Below the pieces are notes generated by a model. That model had not been told where the DNA came from. It saw only the letters and a program-made list of their open reading frames with translations, and made no database searches. The position numbers were made by a program, and so were the translations under genes. A stretch of 64,000 bases of DNA, taken from positions 35,749-99,748 of the forward strand of contig CANQFC010000007.1 of assembly GCA_947598155.1 (NCBI GenBank), in the 5' to 3' direction. The stretch comes from an uncultured Clostridia bacterium. Its GTDB lineage: Bacteria; Bacillota; Clostridia; Oscillospirales; Acutalibacteraceae. Each line of letters begins with the position of its first letter. Position 1 is the first letter of the stretch. This document shows, one piece after another, positions 34,217-41,839 of this stretch.

Positions 34217-35062
34217 ATGGATTATACGATTTTCCCGAAACTGTTTGTATCGGTTTTCACTTTCCTTTTCGGAATTGTTATAGGCAGTTTCCTCAATGTG
34301 CTGATTTACAGAATACCGAAAGGCGAAAATTTTGTCAATGAAAACAGTCACTGTATGAGCTGTAATCACAGGTTGTATGCCAAGGATTTAGTTCCTCTTT
34401 TCAGCTGGCTGTTATTAGGCGGAAAGTGCCGTTACTGCAAGGCAAAAATCTCAGTTCAGTATCCAATAGTCGAGGCGCTGACGGGCGCCGCGTTTACGGC
34501 AATATATTGGCTCACAATGGACTGTAAAATAAACCTTGCTTTTGTGGGATACTGCGCCGCATTTTCAGCACTTCTTGTGACAGCAGTGATTGATTTTCGC
34601 ACAATGGAAATACCCGATTCAATGTGGATAACGGTTTTTGTCGGCGCGCTTTTTGTTTACGCGCAGGAGCTGATAAACGACGGCGGATTTAATTTCAACT
34701 GCTTTTTAACCCGCTTTATAGGCATTTTTGCCGCAAGCGGAGTCCTGTTTTTGCTTGCGCTGATATCAAAAGGCGGAATGGGCGGCGGAGATATTAAGCT
34801 TATGGCGGCGTGCGGATTTCTGTTAGGCTGGAAACAGGTGATTTTAGCGCTTATTATGGGCGCGGCTATTGGCACGCTTTACCTTATATTGACGGCTGTT
34901 AAAAATAAAGGCAAGGTTCCCAGAAAAGTTCCGTTTGCGCCGCATTTAAGCGTTGCGGTAGTAATTTGTTTCTTCGCCGGGGAAAAGATAATAAATTGGT
35001 ATTTGGATATGTGCGGAATTGCGCCTTTGGATACCTGCTGTGTATTAAATCTGCTCGGATAA
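34217..35062 (+). CDS. pilD: Prepilin peptidase / N-methyltransferase PilD
   Basis: A 281-residue membrane aspartyl protease. It has the N-terminal cytoplasmic loop with two zinc Cys pairs (CMSCNHRL and CRYCKAKI), the first catalytic Asp in 'VIDFRTMEIPDSMW', and the GxGD motif with the second Asp in 'GMGGGDIKLMAACGFLLGW'. It cleaves prepilins after Gly and methylates the new N-terminus. It starts three bases after the YfhO stop. All prepilins in the locus have matching cleavage sites. Confidence 0.95.
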   Translation: MDYTIFPKLFVSVFTFLFGIVIGSFLNVLIYRIPKGENFVNENSHCMSCNHRLYAKDLVPLFSWLLLGGKCRYCKAKISVQYPIVEALTGAAFTAIYWLTMDCKINLAFVGYCAAFSALLVTAVIDFRTMEIPDSMWITVFVGALFVYAQELINDGGFNFNCFLTRFIGIFAASGVLFLLALISKGGMGGGDIKLMAACGFLLGWKQVILALIMGAAIGTLYLILTAVKNKGKVPRKVPFAPHLSVAVVICFFAGEKIINWYLDMCGIAPLDTCCVLNLLG

Positions 35063-35350
35063 ACAACATATATTATCCGAAAAAGGTTCAGCCTCCGTTT
35101 TAGCGTATTGCCGTCCAAGCCTTGCGCAGATGGATTTTCCATATTGAGCAGAAACTGCGAAACCGAGCGGGATCAGCGGGAAACGGCGGCAGAATATCTG
35201 CATTTCCTATGACCTTGTGAAATTTATTTTGCTGAATGAACTGATGAAATAGAAAACGGCATGACCTAAGCCATGCCGTTTCTGCAAAATATGATATTAC
35301 TTTCTTACGAACCCTGCGCTCAAAGCGCGGGGCTATTTAGTTTAAACAGA
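35063..35350. other. Gene-free gap with two hairpins and a possible gene remnant
   Basis: Bases 35100-35251 read as short broken frames on the plus strand, ending in 'YDLVKFILLNELMK' and TAG. This looks like an eroded coding end, but I cannot name a parent. It is followed by the stem AAACGGCATG (35254-35263) with CATGCCGTTT (35272-35281). A second hairpin, CCCTGCGC (35312-35319) with GCGCGGGG (35325-35332), may end the leftward aldolase transcript. Neither has a long T run. Confidence 0.4.
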
Positions 35351-36571
35351 TTATTTGCCTGCCTGTTTTGAATATTTTTTAAGGTAAATAATTCTCATAA
35401 GGCGGGTTTCAATCGGGTTAATCGGTTTGAATCGTTCAAACATCTTAGCGCCGATATATGTTTTACAGCCTTTATCCATAACAATCTCTACTGCGCCTGC
35501 GTCGTATTCACTGCCCGCTACGCAAAGAGCGCCGTTATTTTCAAGTAAAACCGCGTTTCTGCCTTTGAGTTTCTTAACGACCTTTTTAGAAGATTTGAGC
35601 GTATCGTTGGGATTATAAGCGGCGGATCTTACCGTCGGACCGCAAAGCTGCGCAAAGTCGTCAAGCAGGGGCCTCATAGTTTTGCCGAGTTTTGAGGCCG
35701 CAACCGCGTATTCGTTCTTTGTATGGTAAATGTAGTTGACATCTTGGCGTTTTTTGTAAACGGCTCTGTGAAGCTCTATGGACTCTTCACAGCCGTCGCC
35801 GGCAATAACATTACCTGTTTCAATATCTATTCGTGTAACCGCGCCGTCGCCGTCAACGAGCGAAATGTTGAATACGGTGCCGTCTCTTTCGCTCTTACAA
35901 GCCGGAATTTCCGGCGCCGAGAGTGATTTCTTGCCGTATTTTTCCACAACAAAACCGTTAATGTCGGCGAGCGTATGGCTTATAGTGCCCGTAAGCTCGC
36001 TGTACTTGCCAAGCACATACTTTTCACATACGCTTTCAAGGCGAACCGCAACATCTTTCGCGTCTTCATAGCTTGTGCCCATACAAACCGCACCGTGATG
36101 CGCCATAACGGCCGCTTTGGAATCCGAACGTGTAATTGCCGCGATAACGCCTTTTTTTAGCTTGCCTGTACCGGGAAGACCGTAAGAAGCAATCGGCACA
36201 TTGTCTCCGATAATGTCTTTGTCTTCGCCGCTGATATTGTTAATGTCACGGCCGAGAGCGGATACTATTGAAGCGTTAACCTGGTGCGTGTGAATAACGA
36301 AATTCACCTCAGGACGCAGTGAATAGCAGGCCGCGTGGATTCCTTTTTCGGAAGAAGGTTTAACGTCGCCGTCATAAGTGCAGTCCGCAATGTTGACAAG
36401 AACTATTTTCTCCGGAGTAAGGTCTTCATAAGCTATTCCGGAAGGGGTGATGACAAACTGCGTGTCCGATACACGGCAGGATATGTTGCCCCATGTGCGG
36501 ACGATAAGCCCTTCGTTCAAAAGCTCAATACCCGCTTTAATAACAAGCTCTTTTGCTGCCATTATTTCCAT
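35351..36571 (-). CDS. Double-domain class II aldolase/adducin family protein
   Basis: A 406-residue protein made of two class II aldolase domains. The N-terminal one (about 1-200) keeps the zinc ligands of fuculose-phosphate-type aldolases: HTH in 'NFVIHTHQVNAS' and HHG in 'AVMAHHGAVCMG'. The C-terminal one (about 215-395) has the matching positions as HTK and NNG, so it is probably non-catalytic. The family cleaves or epimerises phosphorylated sugars or hydroxy-aldehydes; the substrate is unknown. ATG 36571 has GAGGTG six bases upstream. It is the last gene of the leftward group ADH-aminotransferase-aldolase. Confidence 0.8.
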   Translation of the reverse strand: MEIMAAKELVIKAGIELLNEGLIVRTWGNISCRVSDTQFVITPSGIAYEDLTPEKIVLVNIADCTYDGDVKPSSEKGIHAACYSLRPEVNFVIHTHQVNASIVSALGRDINNISGEDKDIIGDNVPIASYGLPGTGKLKKGVIAAITRSDSKAAVMAHHGAVCMGTSYEDAKDVAVRLESVCEKYVLGKYSELTGTISHTLADINGFVVEKYGKKSLSAPEIPACKSERDGTVFNISLVDGDGAVTRIDIETGNVIAGDGCEESIELHRAVYKKRQDVNYIYHTKNEYAVAASKLGKTMRPLLDDFAQLCGPTVRSAAYNPNDTLKSSKKVVKKLKGRNAVLLENNGALCVAGSEYDAGAVEIVMDKGCKTYIGAKMFERFKPINPIETRLMRIIYLKKYSKQAGK

Positions 36572-36585
36572 AATTTTCACCTCTA

Positions 36586-36730
36586 TATAACTTAGTCAAG
36601 AGATGTCCCCCGCCGCTATTGTCGGCGGGTTCCATTTTCGGAATCAGTGGGGGATTTGGTCTTCACTGATTCCTCAGCGCGGTGTAAACCGCGCCTTGCC
36701 ACGCCCTTGACGGGGAAGCCCCTTATTGAA
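36586..36730 (+). repeat. Dispersed structured repeat, copy 2 (full length)
   Basis: A full 145-base copy from TATAACTTAGTCAAG to AGCCCCTTATTGAA. Three hairpins are visible: CCGCC with GGCGG, GGAATCAGT with ACTGATTCC, and GCGGT with ACCGC. It lies on the strand opposite to the flanking genes. Its right end runs straight into a second left end (CTTAGGCAA), so ends of two copies abut. Confidence 0.85.
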
Positions 36731-36742
36731 CTTAGGCAATTC

Positions 36743-36763
36743 GGGCGGACGATAAGTCCGCCC
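36743..36763 (-). terminator. Hairpin after the aminotransferase gene
   Basis: GGGCGGAC and GTCCGCCC pair around five bases, ten bases beyond the aminotransferase stop in its direction. No T run follows, so it may be part of a partial repeat copy and not a strong terminator. Confidence 0.5.
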
Positions 36764-36772
36764 TCTTAATAA

Positions 36773-38257
36773 TTATTCGGGTTTAACGGCTACGTTCTCA
36801 AATACTCTGTCAAAGCATTTAAGAGCCTGGTCAATCATCTTAGGCGTATAAGCCGCTGAAGTGTAAAGACGTGAGCCGGCAAGAGTAACAAGACCCTCTG
36901 CCATATAGGCAGCGCCCATATACTGCATTTCTTTCTTGCGGATTGACGTAGCGTCAAGAACAGCGGGGATAGTCCACGGCTTTTTCCAGTTGATTGAGTA
37001 GTGCATTGTGCCGACTGTTTCAAGATGGCAGATAGAACCTTCGTTCCAGCAAACGAACGGAAGACCGTGTTTGGCAACGAGCTCCGCAAGACCGTTTGTA
37101 AGTCTGTCGCCCATTTCGCCGGCCTTCTGGCAGGCATTCTGCTTGTCGATTTCTTCAAGAGTGAAGTAACCTGCGCAGCATGAAAGCGGGTTAGCTGTCA
37201 TGGTACCGCCTGTAAACGCCTTCTTAATCTTTTCGCCTGTTGCGTCAAGACCCGCACCGAGGTATTTCATATATTCCTTCTTACCGCCGAGGCCGCCTGC
37301 TCCGGGATAACCGCCCGCAATAACCTTACCGAAAATCGTGAGGTCAGGTGATACTCCGAAGAAGCCCTGAGCGCCTGCCATACCGATACGGAAACCTGTA
37401 ACAACCTCATCGAATACAAGAAGTGCGCCGTACTTGCGGCAAAGTCTTTCAACGCCTTTGTTGAAATCATAGTCAACGGGGGTTGTACCGCTTTCAGGGC
37501 CTACGGGTTCAATAAATACCGCCGCGGTGCCGCCTCTGAACTGGTTGAGCCAAAGCTTTCTCTCAAGATCTTCAAGATCGCCAGGGAAGAATTCCTGAGT
37601 GTGCTTAAAGAGGTAAAGAGGAACGCCGCTTGCCTGTGTAAATTTTGAACCGGGAACGCGGATACCGTAACCGAGCTGATCCGACCAGCCGTGGTAAGCG
37701 CCGCCCATTTTAAGAATATTCTTTTTCTTTGTTGCGATACGCGCAACGCGAACCGCCGTCATACAAGCCTCGGTACCCGAACCCTGCATACGGAACATAT
37801 CAACGGTTTCAACAGAATCGGAAATTTTCTTGGCGAGTTTGTATTCAAACTCGTGGAAAAGACCTGTTGAGGGGCCGCAGGTATTAAGAAGGTCAATAAC
37901 CTGCTCGCGGACTACTTTCGGATTTGAACCGAGAACCGTGGGGCCGCCTGCCTGAAGGAAGTCAAAATATTTATTTCCGTCAATGTCATAGAGATAAGCG
38001 CCGTCCGCCTTTGTGAAAACAAGGGGGAACGGATAGTTGAACGCAAGGTTGTGCTGAACGCCGCCGGGTATGATTGCCTTTGCCTCGTCAATCATTTCCT
38101 TGGATTTTGTACATTTCTTGCCGTAATACTCTTCTTCGTACTCCTTAAGAGTTTCAGGCTTGATTGAGTAAATGGGCTTGCTGATAAGGTCATCAAGCTG
38201 TCTGTTGATAGCTGCTGCGTCATGGTAATGAGCAATAGCGAATCGTGTGTCTGCCAT
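36773..38257 (-). CDS. Class III aminotransferase, glutamate-1-semialdehyde aminotransferase-like
   Basis: A 494-residue fold-type I PLP enzyme. The motifs 'LYDIDGNKYFDFLQAGGPTV', 'SGTEACMTAVRVAR', 'GGAYHGWSD', 'VFDEVVTGFRIG' and the PLP-lysine region 'FGKVIAGGYPGAGGLGG' fit class III aminomutases and aminotransferases close to HemL. An extra N-terminal region of about 60 residues, and no tetrapyrrole genes nearby, argue against HemL itself. Its partners, an iron-ADH and an aldolase, suggest metabolism of an amino-alcohol or amino-aldehyde; that is inference. AGGAGG lies before the ATG. The promoter and several operator-like palindromes lie upstream. Confidence 0.85.
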   Translation of the reverse strand: MADTRFAIAHYHDAAAINRQLDDLISKPIYSIKPETLKEYEEEYYGKKCTKSKEMIDEAKAIIPGGVQHNLAFNYPFPLVFTKADGAYLYDIDGNKYFDFLQAGGPTVLGSNPKVVREQVIDLLNTCGPSTGLFHEFEYKLAKKISDSVETVDMFRMQGSGTEACMTAVRVARIATKKKNILKMGGAYHGWSDQLGYGIRVPGSKFTQASGVPLYLFKHTQEFFPGDLEDLERKLWLNQFRGGTAAVFIEPVGPESGTTPVDYDFNKGVERLCRKYGALLVFDEVVTGFRIGMAGAQGFFGVSPDLTIFGKVIAGGYPGAGGLGGKKEYMKYLGAGLDATGEKIKKAFTGGTMTANPLSCCAGYFTLEEIDKQNACQKAGEMGDRLTNGLAELVAKHGLPFVCWNEGSICHLETVGTMHYSINWKKPWTIPAVLDATSIRKKEMQYMGAAYMAEGLVTLAGSRLYTSAAYTPKMIDQALKCFDRVFENVAVKPE

Positions 38258-38302
38258 TTCTATATCCTCCGTTTGTAAAAATAATTTAGTAGCAATTCAG
38301 TC

Positions 38303-38320
38303 GGTGAATTACTGTTCACC
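38303..38320 (-). promoter_or_regulatory. Operator-like palindrome at the transcription start
   Basis: GGTGAA (38303-38308) and TTCACC (38315-38320) form an inverted repeat just after the -10 box of the aminotransferase promoter. This is a position typical of repressor sites. Confidence 0.4.
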
Positions 38321-38323
38321 TTA

Positions 38324-38351
38324 ATTATACTATTAAAAATTTTTTTGTCAA
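38324..38351 (-). promoter_or_regulatory. Promoter of the aminotransferase gene
   Basis: Read on the minus strand, TTGACA (38351-38346) and TATAAT (38329-38324) are both perfect with 16-base spacing, about 65 bases before the start codon. Confidence 0.8.
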
Positions 38352-38367
38352 ATTTTTTTAAATTCAC

Positions 38368-38443
38368 TTTTAGATAAAAATCATCTAAAGTTGTTCTTCT
38401 AAGAAAAATATCGCTCATTATTTTAGATGAAAAATGTCTAAAA
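38368..38443 (-). promoter_or_regulatory. Pair of matching operator palindromes upstream of the promoter
   Basis: Two sites share an 8-7-8 layout: TTTTAGAT-N7-ATCTAAAG at 38368-38390 and TTTTAGAT-N7-GTCTAAAA at 38421-38443. Their centres are 53 bases apart, close to five helical turns. Both lie upstream of the -35 box, a position more typical of an activator or a looping regulator. The protein is unknown. Confidence 0.5.
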
Positions 38444-38541
38444 GGTTCAATATATAGTATATTTTTTTAGCGCCGCCCAATTTGATTGGTAAGATTAAAC
38501 AACTGATTTAGTGTAATTTTGGGCAAAACACAGAAAATTGC

Positions 38542-38596
38542 AACTTGTGAAAGATGTCCCTGTTACGCCATTCTACGGGGTAAGTTCCTTATTGAA
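38542..38596 (+). repeat. Dispersed structured repeat, copy 3 (short)
   Basis: A 55-base internally deleted copy: AACTTGTGAAAGATGTCC joined to a short middle and the right end TTCCTTATTGAA. The right end touches the stop codon of the leftward alcohol dehydrogenase gene. Confidence 0.65.
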
Positions 38597-39706
38597 TTAT
38601 CCGAAAAGATTATATACAAGAGACGCGCCGTCATCTGCGCCGAAGTCAGTCGGCGAGTTTTTGAAATTTTTGAGCGTTGCCCAGCGTACTCTGTATTCCT
38701 CGATTTTTTCAATAGGAATTGTGATGTCGGCCTTGCAGAGCGACTCAAGCAGTTTTAAAAGTTCGCTTTCGGAAACGCCGGAGGCTTTTATTATCTCGGC
38801 ATACCCCTCGCTGTCGCCTTTTTTGGCCTCTTTGAGAAATGCGGGAATAAACACGGCGCACGCCAAGCCGTGCGGAACGCCGTAATCCTCGGTTAAGGCA
38901 TACCCCATTCCGTGCGGAAAACAGGTTCCGCCTTTATTGAGGGCAAAGCCCGCGTAAAGCGAGGCAAAATAAAGCGCGTCGCGCTCATCTTCGCTGAGAG
39001 TGTAGTCGGGATTTAAAAATTTAAGTAGAATAGGGGTTATTTCGCCAAGCGCCATACAGGAAAATTTTCGGGAGAGAAAATCGTGCTTTTTTGAAAAATA
39101 CGATTCAACCGCGTGCGCAAATGCGTCAAGGGCGGTTGAAACTGTGGTGCCTGCGGGAACGCTGTAAGTGTATTTGGGGTCGGCAAGTACATATTTTGCG
39201 TAATAGTTTTTACCGCTGACGCTCTGCTTTTTGCCATCTTTACGGGTTAGAACGGAAACGCCGGAAACCTCGCTCCCGGTGCCGGCGGTTGTACCGATTA
39301 ACACGAGCGGCAGAGGGGGATTTTTAACCTCTTTCGTATATATTTCATCGTTCTCAATATCCCCGTTTGCGGCATATACGCAAACTGCTTTCGCGGCGTC
39401 AAGCGGAGAGCCTCCGCCGACTCCTATTACAAAATCGGCGCCGTATTCGCGGGCAATTTTTCCGCCTTCACAGCAGGTGGCGGTCTGCGGATTTTCGGTT
39501 ATTTTATTGAAAATGTAATATTCAACTCCTGCGTTTTCAAGGGCAAAGACAATATCTTTGAGTGCTCCGCTTTTTACGGCGGAAGATTTTCCCGTTACAA
39601 TAACGCACCTTTTGCCGAGCAGTGAAAATATTGTTTCACTGTTTCGTACAATATCTTTTCCGCTTAAAATTTCAGCAGGCATAAAAAAATTAAACTGCGC
39701 GTCCAT
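38597..39706 (-). CDS. Iron-containing alcohol dehydrogenase
   Basis: A 369-residue group III alcohol dehydrogenase. The NAD-binding region carries 'FVIGVGGGSPLDAAKAV' near residue 90. The metal ligands are the Asp of 'STALDAFAHAVE', the His of the same segment, and the His of 'CFPHGMGYAL' and 'YGVPHGLACAVF'. It interconverts an alcohol and an aldehyde with NAD(P). It has its own promoter and AGGAGG before the ATG, and is the first gene of the leftward ADH-aminotransferase-aldolase group. The substrate is unknown. Confidence 0.9.
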   Translation of the reverse strand: MDAQFNFFMPAEILSGKDIVRNSETIFSLLGKRCVIVTGKSSAVKSGALKDIVFALENAGVEYYIFNKITENPQTATCCEGGKIAREYGADFVIGVGGGSPLDAAKAVCVYAANGDIENDEIYTKEVKNPPLPLVLIGTTAGTGSEVSGVSVLTRKDGKKQSVSGKNYYAKYVLADPKYTYSVPAGTTVSTALDAFAHAVESYFSKKHDFLSRKFSCMALGEITPILLKFLNPDYTLSEDERDALYFASLYAGFALNKGGTCFPHGMGYALTEDYGVPHGLACAVFIPAFLKEAKKGDSEGYAEIIKASGVSESELLKLLESLCKADITIPIEKIEEYRVRWATLKNFKNSPTDFGADDGASLVYNLFG

Positions 39707-39737
39707 AATATCCTCCTAACGAGTTGAGATTGTTAAT

Positions 39738-39766
39738 ATTTTATCAATAAATCCCTTATTTTTCAA
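39738..39766 (-). promoter_or_regulatory. Promoter of the alcohol dehydrogenase gene
   Basis: On the minus strand, TTGAAA (39766-39761) and TAAAAT (39743-39738) are 17 bases apart, about 30 bases before the ATG. Confidence 0.65.
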
Positions 39767-39809
39767 GGGGTTTGGGGCTTTTTTCAAGTAAATTTTTTTG
39801 CGTTTTGTA

Positions 39810-39838
39810 TTGAATAAATTTGTTTTATATAGTATTAT
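39810..39838 (+). promoter_or_regulatory. Promoter of the apbE-rnf operon
   Basis: TTGAAT (39810-39815) and TATTAT (39833-39838) have 17-base spacing. The dispersed repeat starts at the end of the -10 box, so its body would be the 5' leader of this operon. Confidence 0.6.
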
Positions 39839-39898
39839 ATAATTTAGGCAGAGGCGTTCCTCCGCCGCGCCATTCGGCGGGGCAAGCCACTTATTGAA
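39838..39898 (+). repeat. Dispersed structured repeat, copy 4 (short)
   Basis: A 61-base copy from TATAATTTAGGCAG to GGCAAGCCACTTATTGAA with one GC-rich hairpin (CCGCC with GGCGG). It lies in the apbE leader, in the orientation of the operon. Confidence 0.8.
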
Positions 39899-39933
39899 AT
39901 AGTATAGCGTAACGCTTTGTGCGGGGTGATGAG

Positions 39934-40953
39934 TTGAAAACCGTCAAAAAGCTTGTTCCTTTTATATGTATTGCGGCAATTTTCGCGGTTTTTCTTTTCT
40001 CTTTTGTGAAAGATATGTATTCCGAAAAAACGCTGTACGGCTTTGCCTGCGGAAGCGAGGTTAAAATCACCGTATCCGGCGCAAAAAACGGCGATAAAAT
40101 CGCGCAGAAAGCTATTGATGAAATAAATCGCGTTGATTCATATGTGCTGTCCGACACTAAAAAAACATCGGCCGTATATATACTCAACGAACAGAACGAG
40201 TACGACGACAGGAGCGGCGAACTGCTGGAATACATACAAAAGTGCTCCGAGATGGTTTCAAAATGCGATAAAATGACTCTTTTGTCGAAACCGCTGACCG
40301 ATATATGGGCTATTTCGGACGGCGGCAGAATCCCTTCGTCCGCTCAGCTTGCAGATGCCGTAAAGGCGGCGGATATGAAAAATTTATCCGTCAGCGGGAG
40401 CAAAATAACGCTTTCAAACGGCGGAAAGATAAGTTTCGGCGCGTTCGGCAAGGGCGCTTGCTGTGAGAGCGCGGTAAATGTTCTGAAAAACGGCAACGCA
40501 AAAGGGGCTGTCGTCACTGTCGGCGGAACCGTCGGCGTGTTCGGAGACTCCGGCAAGGGCGAATCCTTTACCGTAGGGGTGCGCGACCCGTTTAAAAACG
40601 CGGGCGAATATTTCGCTACGGTGGACGTAAACGACTGCTATCTTTCAACGTCCGGCGATTACGAAAAGTATTTTGAGAAAGACGGTAAAAGATACTGCCA
40701 TATTTTTGACGCGGAAACGGGCCTTCCCGCGGACAACGGCGTCACAAGCGTTACGGTCATTTCTAAGGGCGGCACAGAGTCGGATTTTCTTTCAACGGCG
40801 ATGTTTATTTTGGGCGAAGGCGGAATCGACCTTGCGAAACGTGAAAACGCCGAGTTTATCATAGTAAAAAAGGATAAAAGCGTTATAATTTCAAAATCGC
40901 TCGAGGGGAAATTTAAACTTGCGGACGGCGATTTTTCGGTGAGTTCGGTATGA
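39934..40953 (+). CDS. apbE: FAD:protein FMN transferase ApbE
   Basis: A 339-residue exported flavin transferase with an N-terminal membrane helix (about 4-24). ApbE features are 'GSEVKITVSGAKNGDKIA' (a divergent start), 'GGKISFGAFGKGACCESAVN', 'GAVVTVGGTVGVFGDSGKGE' and the end motif 'CHIFDAETGLPADNGVTSVT' with 'SDFLSTAMFILG'. It attaches FMN to Thr of RnfG and RnfD, both encoded downstream. The start is probably TTG 39934 after GGGGTGAT; GTG 39919 is in frame but has no site. It overlaps the next gene by ATGA. Confidence 0.9.
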   Translation: MKTVKKLVPFICIAAIFAVFLFSFVKDMYSEKTLYGFACGSEVKITVSGAKNGDKIAQKAIDEINRVDSYVLSDTKKTSAVYILNEQNEYDDRSGELLEYIQKCSEMVSKCDKMTLLSKPLTDIWAISDGGRIPSSAQLADAVKAADMKNLSVSGSKITLSNGGKISFGAFGKGACCESAVNVLKNGNAKGAVVTVGGTVGVFGDSGKGESFTVGVRDPFKNAGEYFATVDVNDCYLSTSGDYEKYFEKDGKRYCHIFDAETGLPADNGVTSVTVISKGGTESDFLSTAMFILGEGGIDLAKRENAEFIIVKKDKSVIISKSLEGKFKLADGDFSVSSV

Positions 40954-41309
40954 GAAGGCTTGTTACAAGGGCAGACGTTATTATAATAACAGCCGTTATT
41001 TTGCTTGCGGCGTTTCTTTGGGTTCTGAATCCGAAGGAAACGGGCGAAACCGCTGTGATTCGGGTTGACGGAAAAGAATACATAACCGTAAACATAAACG
41101 GAGAACTTACCGAGACAACCGTAAACGGCGTTTCCATCGTTTACGGTGGCGGCGATATTTATATAAAAGACTCGACGTGCCGCGACAAAATTTGTGTAAA
41201 AGCGGGGCGTCTTTCAAAGCAGGGGCAGTCCGCAGTTTGCGCACCGAACAGAGTATCGGTTGAAATTAAAGGAAAAAGCAAAAATGCTCCATGGGCGGTG
41301 ACCGGGTGA
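40950..41309 (+). CDS. NusG domain II-containing membrane protein
   Basis: A 119-residue protein with one N-terminal helix (about 10-27) and an outside domain of the NusG II type, with 'STCRDKICVKAGRLSKQGQS' near residue 73 and a later Cys ('VCAPNR'). Such proteins regularly sit with ApbE and a Gx-type membrane protein beside rnf genes in Clostridia. The three Cys may bind a metal or flavin partner, or form a disulfide. The exact role is not known. It overlaps both neighbours. Confidence 0.85.
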   Translation: MRRLVTRADVIIITAVILLAAFLWVLNPKETGETAVIRVDGKEYITVNINGELTETTVNGVSIVYGGGDIYIKDSTCRDKICVKAGRLSKQGQSAVCAPNRVSVEIKGKSKNAPWAVTG

Positions 41310-41839
41310 TGAAAAGCGGTAAAATTCAAAAGTTGACGGTCACAGCGCTTTTTACATCGCTGTCTGTCGTTCTTTCGGCGCTGGAAAGCTTTTTGCCTTC
41401 TTTCGCAATTTTGCCGCCGGGGGCGAAACCCGGTTTTTCAAATATAATCGTTATGTTTTCCGCAATGAGTTTAGGCGTACCCCAAACATTGTTTATCGTG
41501 TGCGCAAAGGCGTTTTTCGCCTTTCTTACAAGAGGGGCAGTCGCGGGGCTTATGAGCCTTGCGGGCGGCCTTTTGAGCGGAGTTTGTATGCTTATAACGC
41601 TCGGAAAGCTAAAAATGACAGGCTGTATCGGGGCGGGAGTGCTTTCTGCGGTTTGCCATAATACGGGACAGCTTATCGTATCTTTCTTTACGGTCGGTTC
41701 TTCGGCGGTTTTCGGATATGCGCCGGTGATGTTGATAGCTTCAGTGGCCACGGGGGTCGTCACGGGGGCGATTTTAAGAGCCGCGTTACCGTATTTCAAG
41801 GGATTAGAAAAATTATTTTCAAAGGAGATGGAAAGGTGA
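41309..41839 (+). CDS. Gx transporter family membrane protein
   Basis: A 176-residue polytopic protein with five to six membrane segments, 'LPPGAKPGFSNIIVMFSAMS' near residue 36 and 'KAFFAFLTRGAVAGLMSLAG' near residue 70, the marks of the Gx family. The family is often annotated as heptaprenyl diphosphate synthase component I, which is misleading: it resembles ECF-type S components. ATG 41309 shares its first base with the preceding stop and follows GGCGGTGA. Its position in the apbE-rnf operon suggests uptake of a cofactor such as a flavin precursor; this is inference. Confidence 0.82.
   Translation: MKSGKIQKLTVTALFTSLSVVLSALESFLPSFAILPPGAKPGFSNIIVMFSAMSLGVPQTLFIVCAKAFFAFLTRGAVAGLMSLAGGLLSGVCMLITLGKLKMTGCIGAGVLSAVCHNTGQLIVSFFTVGSSAVFGYAPVMLIASVATGVVTGAILRAALPYFKGLEKLFSKEMER

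Noticed and set aside
35100..35251. A named pseudogene after pilD
   Set aside because: Broken frames are visible but too short to assign to any parent family, so only a possible remnant is noted.
41309..41839. Heptaprenyl diphosphate synthase component I
   Set aside because: This common label is used for Gx proteins, but the sequence is a polytopic membrane protein with no prenyltransferase motif and sits in an rnf operon.
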